Below, piece after piece: positions 1 through 5,744 of a stretch of 5,965 nt of DNA (positions within the stretch are counted from its first letter, which is position 1; the number at the start of each line of letters is the position of its first letter). The DNA is taken from contig JANXRO010000110.1 in NCBI GenBank assembly GCA_025356765.1, forward strand, positions 1 to 5,965, read 5' to 3'. Origin of the DNA: Hyphomicrobiales bacterium (GTDB lineage Bacteria > Pseudomonadota > Alphaproteobacteria > Rhizobiales > Aestuariivirgaceae). The notes beneath the pieces were generated by a model. It saw only the letters and a list, made by a program, of their open reading frames with translations, ran no database searches and had not been told where the DNA came from. A program made the position numbers and the translations under genes.

Positions 1-195
1 AACAATGGTATAGGGATCGCCAATCATGCGCAGGATCGATTTCAGCAGTTTTACCGCAACCGATCCAAGGTAAAGCGTTTTACGGCCAATCGTGGAGTCT
101 AGCAGGATGGCCAGTCAGCTATCAAGATCAAGGTGAGCCCAGTTGAGTGTTTGAATTTCACCAAGCCGACCATCCGCGTAAAATCACGATTGTAA
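1..195 (-). pseudogene. Tyrosine recombinase (phage integrase) fragment, decayed and cut by the window edge
   Basis: Reading the minus strand from about 190 down to 1 gives the start of an integrase catalytic domain: GRLGEIQTLNW, then HLDLDS, a stop (TGA at 117-115), then LLDSTIGRKTLYLG and LRMIGDPYTIV. This matches the usual order in alphaproteobacterial integrases: box I 'TG.RLGEI..L.W' with the first catalytic Arg, the 'LPDSKTGRK..YLG' beta-strand segment, then 'LPR..GNPYVI'. The frame is broken by the internal TGA and by another TGA near 188-190. No N-terminal SAM-like or arm-binding domain can be read upstream. The HxxR and Tyr boxes would lie left of position 1. I therefore call it an inactive relic, perhaps of an earlier element at this locus. 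The family call rests on pattern recognition of about 60 residues; the exact limits are uncertain. Confidence 0.72.
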
Positions 196-236
196 AAACC
201 TTCCGCCCATTAGGTTAACTAATTTATCCAAGAAGC

Positions 237-265
237 TTGAACAAGAGCAATACAAATCCTACAAA
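237..265 (+). promoter_or_regulatory. Candidate promoter for the orphan gene-recombinase pair
   Basis: TTGAAC (237-242) and TACAAA (260-265) are separated by 17 bases, each matching four of six bases of the sigma-70 consensus. Transcription would start near 272, about 60 bases before the small ORF. The surrounding 196-331 is A/T-rich and has no other gene. A/T-rich DNA gives such matches by chance, so this is only a candidate. Confidence 0.3.
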
Positions 266-331
266 ATTCAACCCGTATTTACTTGGAATTCATCTTACAA
301 ACCGACTGAATCGCATCAATATTAGTGCGGT

Positions 332-535
332 ATGGTGGATCATCAACCAAAGTCTCTTAACTCTTGCGTTAAAATTATTTCTGAAGCGCAGTTTGCAGTT
401 GTTAAAAATGATTTGAGAATTGATGATGAAGTTATCGAATTAATAAAAATGCTTGCAAGAGCTGCCGCTCGGGAGGATTATCGTAAATCTAAGAAGGCTG
501 AAACGTTATCACTGATTGAGGCAGACAGAGAATGA
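332..535 (+). CDS. Small hypothetical protein translationally coupled to the serine recombinase
   Basis: This is a 67-residue protein with no signal peptide or membrane segment. The centre is predicted helical (roughly residues 30-60, IDDEVIELIKMLARAAAREDY), followed by a charged tail. An in-frame TAG at 323-325 precedes the ATG, so this is the first possible start; no good Shine-Dalgarno sequence is visible before it. Its TGA shares four bases (ATGA, 532-535) with the recombinase start, which suggests one transcript and coupled translation. Short helical proteins with an 'LA..AAREDY'-like stretch seem familiar to me next to serine recombinases in alphaproteobacteria, but I cannot name a family. 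A role as a recombination accessory or directionality factor is a guess from position only. Confidence 0.65.
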   Translation: MVDHQPKSLNSCVKIISEAQFAVVKNDLRIDDEVIELIKMLARAAAREDYRKSKKAETLSLIEADRE

Positions 536-2154
536 AATGCGCTGCAGTCTATGCAAGATTTTCATCAGAGTTGCAGCAAGAACGTTCGATTGATGATCAA
601 TTTGCAGTTTGTCGCAATTATGCGATGAAAAACAACTTAAACGTCGTCGCTACATTCGATGACCGTGCCCGATCTGGCTCGTCACTCTACGGACGCGATG
701 GACTCATGGAGCTTCTAAGTGCAGCACGAGAAAAAAAATTTGAAGTAGTGATAGTTGAAGCTCTCGACCGTTTATCCCGGGATCAAGAAGATCTCGCCGG
801 TATTTGGAAGCGATTAAATTTTCTGGACATCGAACTTCGTGCCATTCACGAAGGAGCTGCTGACAGCATTCAAATTGGCATACGTGGTTTGATGGGATCG
901 CTGTTCTTGACTGATTTGGCCCACAAAGTGCGCCGTGGCTTACAGGGGGTCATCCGCGATGGGCGCAGTGCTGGTGGTTATGCATTTGGATACCGTCCTA
1001 TCCTCGGTCGTCCGGGTGAACTTGAAATCGTGGAAGACGAAGCAACAGTCGTCCGGAGAATATTTAGTGATTACGTTTCGGGAAAAACACCAAGGCAGAT
1101 CGCTCATGCTCTTAATAATGAGGGCATCCGTCCTCCTAAAGGAAAGAACTGGATCGCCTCGACAATAAATGGAAACAAGAAGCGTCATTACGGGCTGATC
1201 CTCAATGAACTCTACGTCGGCAAGTTGGTCTGGAATCGGGTGAAAATGGTGAAGGACCCCGACACAGGGAAGAGGGTTCCACGACCCAATCCACCAGAGG
1301 ATTGGCACAGAGCAGATGCGTTACATCTTGCAATAGTTAAAAAAGAATTATTTGAGGCGGCACAAGAACGTAAATCTTCGCGCTCATTTGAAACCCCCGA
1401 GAGGCGTCGCAAAGCAAAGTTTCTCTTATCTGGGTTGCTGAAATGTGGCTGTTGCAGAGGCGGACTCGTAATGAAAGACCGCGATCACGGGAAGGTGAGG
1501 ATTCACTGTTCAACGATGAAGGAAGCGGGGACGTGTTCAAATCGCAAAATATTTTACATGGACGAAATTGAAAAGTCGGTTCTTGCTGGTCTACAAAGCC
1601 ACCTCCAAGCACCGCATTTACTGAAGGAATTTGTCGCCGCATATTTGGAGGAGAGACAAATACTTGCATTTGAAAAAACGAAACGTCGTAGCCAATCGGA
1701 AAGCCACTTGGATCAAGTTAAACGATCAATTGATCGACTTTGGGCAGATTATGAATACCAACGTGTTCCCGTCGATATTGCTGGTCCAAAATTATATGAA
1801 TTGCAAGCTCAAAAAGTTTCCATAGAGGCTGAACTTGCAGAACTGCCGCAACCCGAAAAGTTAATTGAACTCCATCCAGCCGCTCTTTTACATTACGAGA
1901 AGGTTGTAACAGAACTACAAACAGTGTTTCAAGATGGAATAACGCCGGATACCGAGGACGCCGCTGAAAAAATAAGGAACTTGATTTCCCATATAGTTAT
2001 CCATTCTACCGAAAAAGGATTAGATATTGAGTTGCATGGACGTTTAGCTAATATTCTGGGCCCAACCGACCTATTCCCCAACATGCGTATCGCTGCGTCG
2101 GGGAGTCTGATGGTGGCGAGAGAGGGAGTTGAACCCCCGACCCCAGGATTATGA
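532..2154 (+). CDS. Large serine recombinase (site-specific integrase)
   Basis: This 540-residue protein would cut and rejoin att sites to integrate or excise the element. The N-terminal resolvase catalytic domain (about 3-140) carries YARFSS, with S11 as likely nucleophile and R9 beside it, and the DRLSR motif at 79-83 with two more active-site arginines. A 'Recombinase' DNA-binding domain follows (about 147-260, GGYAFGYRP through NELYVGKLVWNR). Next is a zinc ribbon (C305, C308, C326, C335) and a helical, probably coiled-coil stretch (about 370-440). All expected domains are present, so it looks intact. GAGG at 518-521 serves as a possible ribosome site, and the start overlaps the preceding gene by ATGA. 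Oddly, the last 14 residues, MVAREGVEPPTPGL, are read antisense from the tRNA gene, and the TGA stop lies across its anticodon. That points to integration at this tRNA. The DNA is more A/T-rich than the core genes to the right, in keeping with transfer. Confidence 0.93.
   Translation: MKCAAVYARFSSELQQERSIDDQFAVCRNYAMKNNLNVVATFDDRARSGSSLYGRDGLMELLSAAREKKFEVVIVEALDRLSRDQEDLAGIWKRLNFLDIELRAIHEGAADSIQIGIRGLMGSLFLTDLAHKVRRGLQGVIRDGRSAGGYAFGYRPILGRPGELEIVEDEATVVRRIFSDYVSGKTPRQIAHALNNEGIRPPKGKNWIASTINGNKKRHYGLILNELYVGKLVWNRVKMVKDPDTGKRVPRPNPPEDWHRADALHLAIVKKELFEAAQERKSSRSFETPERRRKAKFLLSGLLKCGCCRGGLVMKDRDHGKVRIHCSTMKEAGTCSNRKIFYMDEIEKSVLAGLQSHLQAPHLLKEFVAAYLEERQILAFEKTKRRSQSESHLDQVKRSIDRLWADYEYQRVPVDIAGPKLYELQAQKVSIEAELAELPQPEKLIELHPAALLHYEKVVTELQTVFQDGITPDTEDAAEKIRNLISHIVIHSTEKGLDIELHGRLANILGPTDLFPNMRIAASGSLMVAREGVEPPTPGL
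2111..2154. other. Probable att junction: tRNA 3' half shared with the recombinase 3' end
   Basis: The segment from the tRNA 3' CCA (2111) to the anticodon is used both as tRNA and as the last codons of the recombinase gene. Integrases that target tRNA genes usually carry a copy of the 3' part, so the tRNA stays whole after integration. By that reasoning this is the attL or attR nearest the recombinase, and the element extends left. I found no second copy of this segment in the window, so neither the far end nor the crossover base can be fixed. Confidence 0.55.
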
Positions 2155-2187
2155 TTCCCGTGCTCTAACCAACTGAGCTACCTCGCC
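2111..2187 (-). tRNA. tRNA with anticodon CAT, probably elongator tRNA-Met
   Basis: The 77-nt cloverleaf folds fully. The acceptor stem is GGCGAGG/TCTCGCC, with one G-T pair at its base. The D arm is GCTC-AGTTGGTTA-GAGC and the anticodon stem is CGGGA/TCCTG with loop ATCATAA. The variable loop is GGGTC. The T arm is GGGGG/CCCTC with loop TTCAACT, followed by A73 and an encoded CCA. The anticodon CAT is complementary to 2151-2153. An elongator methionine tRNA is most likely; a CAT-anticodon tRNA-Ile2 (lysidine-modified) cannot be excluded by eye. The initiator is unlikely because the first acceptor pair is G-C and the anticodon stem lacks the three initiator G-C pairs. It lies 37 bases after pcs on the same strand. 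Confidence 0.95.
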
Positions 2188-2198
2188 GAATGTTCGGC

Positions 2199-2228
2199 GG
2201 TATAGGGAGGTGGGCAGGCCAAAGTCAA
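2199..2228 (-). promoter_or_regulatory. tRNA promoter overlapping the pcs stop codon
   Basis: On the minus strand, TTGACT (2228-2223; five of six consensus bases) and TATACC (2204-2199; four of six) are 18 bases apart. A start about seven bases further falls just before the tRNA 5' end, after a GC-rich discriminator (GCCG) typical of stable-RNA promoters. The pcs TGA stop is inside the -35 box, so the tRNA can be transcribed independently of pcs. Confidence 0.55.
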
Positions 2229-3025
2229 GCGGCGGCTGCGCTGTCACTTTCTTCGTCTTCTTTGTCGGCCACAACGAAGGTACGCCACAAGGAAATCCAC
2301 GCGAAATAAAGCGAAGAAAGACCAAAAAGCGCAAGCTCCAGCTTATACACCCAATCGGCATAGTTCGGAGCGCGGCTTGAGATGATCAGGCTCAGCGTCA
2401 GCGCGGCCCACAAAACGGTCATCGGGATGGTGATGTTGCGCCAATGGGTGACACGCAAAGGATGCACGAATTTAACCGGTACGAAGGTGAGAATGCTTAA
2501 AGCTATAACCGTGATTAGATTAACCAGCCAGCCCGTGTTGAATAAATAGAAATAGAGAACCACCACATTCCAGATTGCGGGAAAGCCAACGAAATAATAA
2601 TCAAAGCTCTTCATGTTCACATTGGCGAAAGTGTAACAGGAAACCGCCATAATGAGCGCGCCGCAAATCAAGCTCCAGGTTTGCGTGGGTAAAAGTGCCG
2701 GAACCGGCACCATGTTAAACCAATAGACCATCAATGCAGGCACGGCCACATAGGTGAAAAAGTCGATCACCAGATCAAGCGATGAGCCATCAAAATTTGG
2801 CGTGTATTCTTTAACGCGGGCCCGTCTGGCCAAAGTACCATCAATTCCGTCGACAAAGAGTGCCAGGCCCAGCCACATGAAAGCTGCCACCGCGTCGTTC
2901 TTTAATACAGCCACCAGCGCGAGAAAACCCAATACAATTCCGCTGGTGGTAAAAGCGTGAACCGACCAGGCCATGCCCTTTTTAATTTCATGCTCGATAT
3001 TTGGCTTCAAGTGCAACTTGGCCAT
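2225..3025 (-). CDS. pcs: Phosphatidylcholine synthase (CDP-alcohol phosphatidyltransferase family)
   Basis: The 266-residue inner-membrane enzyme condenses choline with CDP-diacylglycerol to give phosphatidylcholine and CMP, the one-step bacterial route known in alphaproteobacteria. The CDP-alcohol phosphotransferase signature is complete: D62-G63, A66-R67, then G80, D84 and D88. There are 12 residues between AR and G, the wider spacing I associate with Pcs rather than with phosphatidylglycerophosphate or phosphatidylserine synthases. The N-terminus (KPNIEHEIKKGMAWSVHAFT) is also Pcs-like. About eight hydrophobic segments fill residues 20-250, and the tail is acidic and alanine-rich. The ATG at 3025 has GGAG six bases upstream (3032-3035). 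It lies 29 bases after mnmA on the same strand, so the two are probably co-transcribed. The substrate call depends on family resemblance and on host choline supply. Confidence 0.93.
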   Translation of the reverse strand: MAKLHLKPNIEHEIKKGMAWSVHAFTTSGIVLGFLALVAVLKNDAVAAFMWLGLALFVDGIDGTLARRARVKEYTPNFDGSSLDLVIDFFTYVAVPALMVYWFNMVPVPALLPTQTWSLICGALIMAVSCYTFANVNMKSFDYYFVGFPAIWNVVVLYFYLFNTGWLVNLITVIALSILTFVPVKFVHPLRVTHWRNITIPMTVLWAALTLSLIISSRAPNYADWVYKLELALFGLSSLYFAWISLWRTFVVADKEDEESDSAAAA

Positions 3026-3031
3026 TCAGGT

Positions 3032-3035
3032 CTCC
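3032..3035 (-). promoter_or_regulatory. Ribosome binding site of pcs
   Basis: GGAG on the minus strand sits six bases before the pcs ATG, in the short gap after mnmA. It supports this start and independent ribosome loading on a shared transcript. Confidence 0.6.
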
Positions 3036-3054
3036 AGCCTTGCACTATAGGAAG

Positions 3055-4257
3055 TCATGCCGAAAGCGCAACCGATGCGCTGCGGGCGAAAGTGACGCGT
3101 GGCCTTTTGAGCGCGATAAAGCCCCCGCCCAAAACGCGTTGGCCACTGCCCTGCCCGGCATAGAACACGGCAGCTTGCCCTGGCGATACGCCGAACTCGC
3201 CTTCTTCAATCATCAGGACCGCACCCTTACCCTGCGCATAGAGGGTGCCAGGAACAGGTGCGCGCGTGGAACGGATTCGCGCATAGATAGCTTGCGGCTC
3301 ATCTGACAGGGGCACATCGCCCAGCCAATTTAAATCGCTGATGGCGATTTCGCTTTGCTTCAATGCCTCACGTGGGCCGACGATTACGCGGGCGTTCGCT
3401 GCATCCAGTTCCACCACAAAAAGCGGCGCACCGCCACCAATTCCAAGGCCTTTGCGCTGGCCGATGGTGAAATGAATGATGCCATCATGGTGGCCCAACA
3501 CGTGGCCCCGCATATCTACAATCTCGCCAGCCTTGGCTGCATCAGGGCGCATTTTCAAAATCACATCCGCATAGTTGCCATCCGGCACGAAGCAAATGTC
3601 TTGACTGTCTGGTTTGTCAGCCACCATCAAACCCAACGCAGTGGCCACTGCGCGGGCCTCAGGCTTGGTAAGCAGGCCCAATGGAAAGCGCAGATAGTCC
3701 AACTGCTCTTGCGTGGTGGCGAAGAGGAAATAACTTTGATCACGCGCCGCATCCGCAGGCGTGAACATGTCGCGGTGGCCTGAGGAATCGCCGCGCAAAC
3801 GGCTTTCAACATAATGCCCCGTGACTAATGCAGACGCATCCAGATCATGTGCCAGCGCCAATAGATCAGCGAACTTCACCGTTTGATTGCACCGCACGCA
3901 AGGGATTGGTGTTGCACCTTGCACATAGGCTTCGACAAATTCGTCGATCACACTTTCTTTGAAGCGCGATTCAAAATCCAACACGTAATGCGGAATATCC
4001 AAAGCCGCTGCCACGCGCCGCGCATCGTGAATATCTTGGCCAGCACAACAAGCACCTTTGCGCCGGATTGCTTCGCCATGATCATAGAGTTGCAGCGTGA
4101 TGCCCACCACATCATAGCCGGCAATTTTCAACAGCGCCGCAACGACAGAGGAATCCACCCCACCCGACATGGCACAGACAACACGGTGCGAGGCAGGAGC
4201 ACCAGGCACAGCCATGGCGCGGTGCACTTGCTCGGTGATGTGGGCGGGAACTTTCAT
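3055..4257 (-). CDS. mnmA: tRNA-specific 2-thiouridylase MnmA
   Basis: MnmA is a cytoplasmic, ATP-dependent enzyme that puts sulfur on C2 of U34 in tRNAs for Lys, Glu and Gln, taking it from a sulfur relay. With the chosen ATG (4257) it has 400 residues. The PP-loop SGGVDSS is at 31-37. The catalytic cysteine pair is C123 (in CVRCN) and C222 (in DSQDICF). The tRNA-binding segment GHYVESR and DQSYFLF and the C-terminal beta-barrel ending (GQRVLGGGFI) are all present. The frame stays open upstream to a TTG at 4347, with ATGs at 4335 and 4296. I chose 4257 because it puts the PP-loop about 30 residues in, as in related proteins, although no start has a strong Shine-Dalgarno. It is probably the first gene of an operon with pcs and diverges from sciP. 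Confidence 0.95.
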   Translation of the reverse strand: MKVPAHITEQVHRAMAVPGAPASHRVVCAMSGGVDSSVVAALLKIAGYDVVGITLQLYDHGEAIRRKGACCAGQDIHDARRVAAALDIPHYVLDFESRFKESVIDEFVEAYVQGATPIPCVRCNQTVKFADLLALAHDLDASALVTGHYVESRLRGDSSGHRDMFTPADAARDQSYFLFATTQEQLDYLRFPLGLLTKPEARAVATALGLMVADKPDSQDICFVPDGNYADVILKMRPDAAKAGEIVDMRGHVLGHHDGIIHFTIGQRKGLGIGGGAPLFVVELDAANARVIVGPREALKQSEIAISDLNWLGDVPLSDEPQAIYARIRSTRAPVPGTLYAQGKGAVLMIEEGEFGVSPGQAAVFYAGQGSGQRVLGGGFIALKRPRVTFARSASVALSA

Positions 4258-4358
4258 GGGTGTCTTACACTCTTTTTCGATATTTGTTGCAAGCATGAGG
4301 CCATTACGCCCTCTTTGTGCCGAATTGAGGCACATCGCGCCCAACAATTTGCAATTTG

Positions 4359-4364
4359 TTTATA
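4359..4364 (-). promoter_or_regulatory. Possible -10 box for the mnmA-pcs operon
   Basis: TATAAA on the minus strand is a good -10 match about 100 bases before the chosen mnmA start. No convincing -35 is found at normal spacing; the CtrA-like box (4370-4384) occupies that place instead. This is weak evidence that CtrA could also touch mnmA. Confidence 0.22.
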
Positions 4365-4369
4365 TCCAT

Positions 4370-4384
4370 TTAGGTCATTCTTAA
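4370..4384 (+). promoter_or_regulatory. Candidate CtrA binding site upstream of sciP
   Basis: TTAG-N7-TTAA matches seven of eight bases of the CtrA consensus TTAA-N7-TTAA. It lies 83 bases before the sciP start, in the gap shared with mnmA. CtrA is known to activate sciP in Caulobacter, and SciP in turn inhibits CtrA-dependent transcription, so a CtrA site here makes biological sense. The half-sites are A/T-only and short, so chance is possible. Confidence 0.42.
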
Positions 4385-4466
4385 TGCTGGGCTGGCATGG
4401 TGGCCTTGTGCGGTTGGTGGCCCAGTTGGCCTCAGTTCCGCAAGGTCAGTTTGTGAGTATGCGTAT

Positions 4467-4745
4467 ATGAATGGTCAGTTGCGTCCACGCGTCAATTACG
4501 TCATCGGGCCCGATGGCAGCCCCTTGACGATCGCCGATCTACCGCCACCCGGCCAACATCGCTGGGTGATCCGCCGCAAGGCGGAAGTGGTGGCGGCCGT
4601 CAGAGGCGGCTTGCTCTCTCTGGAAGACGCCTGCACACGCTATACTTTAACCGTTGAGGAATACCTCGGCTGGCAGCGTTCCATCGAAAAGCATGGCCTC
4701 GCAGGATTGCGGACCACAAGAATCCAGCAATACCGCGCCAATTGA
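4467..4745 (+). CDS. sciP: CtrA inhibitor SciP (DUF1153 helix-turn-helix protein)
   Basis: This 92-residue cytoplasmic protein is very close to Caulobacter SciP in length and sequence. The diagnostic run is YVIGPDGSPLTIADLPPPG (11-29), then RWVIRRKAEVVAAVRGGLLS, then LEDACTRYTLTVEEYLGW (52-69), which forms the helix-turn-helix. In Caulobacter, SciP represses CtrA-activated genes in the G1 swarmer phase by contacting CtrA and/or promoter DNA; the same role is inferred here. Alternative upstream ATGs (for example 4459) are out of frame and stop at once, so 4467 is the start. GTGAG (4453-4457) is a modest ribosome site nine bases before it. It is a single-gene unit between the CtrA-like box and a strong terminator. 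It marks the window as from an alphaproteobacterium with CtrA cell-cycle control. Confidence 0.93.
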   Translation: MNGQLRPRVNYVIGPDGSPLTIADLPPPGQHRWVIRRKAEVVAAVRGGLLSLEDACTRYTLTVEEYLGWQRSIEKHGLAGLRTTRIQQYRAN

Positions 4746-4767
4746 GCGCCCAAAGTTTCAAGGTTTC

Positions 4768-4794
4768 AGGCCGGGCCCAAGGGTTCGGCCTTTT
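4768..4794 (+). terminator. Rho-independent terminator of sciP
   Basis: AGGCCGGGCCC (4768-4778) pairs with GGGTTCGGCCT (4781-4791) through up to eleven pairs, two of them G-T, and runs straight into TTTT. It starts 22 bases after the sciP stop and would end its transcript. Confidence 0.8.
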
Positions 4795-4970
4795 GCATTT
4801 GGGATCAGAGGCTTGTAAAATAAATTCCTAGAATAGCAAAATAACTATTGACGGTGTACGGTCGACCAGCTATGTCCGCCCATACTCCACCATTGGGTTC
4901 AGAATTCCACACCCGCCCGCCAACAAGTCTTGCAAGCTCACGAAGACGACGTTGCGGCGAGAGCGAATTT
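4795..4970. other. Non-coding gap between sciP and the restriction-modification operon
   Basis: No gene is supported here. The left part is A/T-rich, and TTGACG (4849-4854) followed 17 bases later by TATGTC resembles a plus-strand promoter with nothing downstream to serve. A minus-strand frame stays open from 5023 to 4805, shifted relative to the endonuclease, but it has no good start. No clear terminator for the endonuclease is visible. This is where core sequence changes to accessory sequence; I see no repeat marking the junction. Confidence 0.4.
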
Positions 4971-5744
4971 TTACCTTGGTTTTTTGAATGCCTTTGGCTT
5001 GACGGCAGAACTGTTGAACGCCACTACTCTATTCCACTCAATGGAACCTTCGTCATTTACAAAATTTGTCGAAAATTCTTTGACCAACGAGTTGCATTTT
5101 TTGTCGAACGCCCTGCGATATGTCACACCGTGATCAGAAGAATGCGCTCCAATAGCGGCTGCAATTCTCAAATAGAATTCTGGCTCATTCGTCAAAAGAT
5201 ACCAAAATTTTTCTCCGGCAACGCGGTCAACAACCTGAGCCTTTTTCGGCTGGGCTTTTCGTCCATACCCATAACCAATGTACGGCAAGAATTGCTTTCC
5301 AAGTTTTTTTAGCCTTGCTTGGAGCGCGTCAAATTCTGAACTTTGCCCTTTGCTGCTCTGCGAATTAAAGATGTTCTTCCCAGATTTCACTGAAATGGCT
5401 GCATAGGTAGTGGAATCGGTAATCGCTATGTCAATGCCTGCCGCATCGCCCACAGTGACAACACGAATTCCGCCAGAATGCCCGGTTGATTCACTTGCCG
5501 CCCATCGTGCCAAAGGCTCAAAAAACTCATTTCCGAAAATGGTTTCGTCGGAACTGGACACAAAAGCTACCAGCATCTGCCGCAATAGCTCAAGGCCATC
5601 TCCGATTCCCAACGCTCGGTAAAGATAAGGGTTCTTGCTGAGTAGCTTTGTCAGCTTTAGCTTTTCTAACGTAGCAAATCGTTTGGCATATAAAATACTC
5701 AACAGCCGCCCGATTTCACTTTCGAGCGCAACTTGGTCAATCAT
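4971..5744 (-). CDS. Type II restriction endonuclease, PD-(D/E)XK fold, resembling the PmeII family
   Basis: This would cut unmethylated DNA at the sequence protected by the neighbouring methyltransferase. From the ATG at 5744 it has 257 residues. The helical N-terminus ends in NPYLYRALG. SSSDETIFGNEFFE (about 63-76) gives the acidic helix residues, GIDIAITD holds D105, and ISVKSGKNIFNS holds S118-V119-K120. This is the D...(S)XK form of the nuclease core, in which Ser replaces the usual Glu or Asp, as I recall for PmeII-like enzymes. A GTG at 5759 would add five residues; I prefer the ATG because GGCGGA precedes it at proper distance. Its start overlaps the methyltransferase end by eight bases (ATGATTGA), so the genes are probably coupled, with the methyltransferase made first. 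The length looks complete. The nuclease call is good; the subfamily and the recognition site are less certain. Confidence 0.75.
   Translation of the reverse strand: MIDQVALESEIGRLLSILYAKRFATLEKLKLTKLLSKNPYLYRALGIGDGLELLRQMLVAFVSSSDETIFGNEFFEPLARWAASESTGHSGGIRVVTVGDAAGIDIAITDSTTYAAISVKSGKNIFNSQSSKGQSSEFDALQARLKKLGKQFLPYIGYGYGRKAQPKKAQVVDRVAGEKFWYLLTNEPEFYLRIAAAIGAHSSDHGVTYRRAFDKKCNSLVKEFSTNFVNDEGSIEWNRVVAFNSSAVKPKAFKKPR

Noticed and set aside
1..195. Plus-strand frame open from 1 to 195 except for one TAG at 100-102
   Set aside because: The plus-strand translation resembles nothing, while the minus strand shows a clear integrase motif order; this frame is its shadow.
209..224. Imperfect palindrome ATTAGGTTAACTAATT, possible operator or CtrA-like site
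   Set aside because: The TTAA elements are not spaced by seven bases, symmetry is imperfect, and the region is A/T-rich; it cannot be told from chance.
940..1308. 122-codon minus-strand open frame inside the recombinase gene
   Set aside because: It is antisense to conserved recombinase domains, with no ribosome site or family resemblance.
2184..2199. Inverted repeat CGCCGAA-TG-TTCGGCG at the tRNA 5' end, possible terminator or hairpin
   Set aside because: It has no T-tract, shares bases with the tRNA acceptor stem, and most of its outer arm lies before the expected transcript start.
3883..4470. 195-codon plus-strand open frame opposite mnmA and the sciP upstream region
   Set aside because: It is antisense to conserved mnmA coding sequence, with a Cys/His-rich unlikely composition and no ribosome site.
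4805..5023. Minus-strand 72-codon frame overlapping and extending past the endonuclease stop, possibly a frameshifted C-terminus
   Set aside because: The endonuclease already looks complete in length and its own frame ends cleanly. The extension has no good start and no recognised motif.
4848..5312. 154-codon plus-strand open frame crossing the gap and the endonuclease gene
   Set aside because: Most of it is antisense to the endonuclease and the translation has no recognisable features. The promoter-like TTGACG just before it is not enough.
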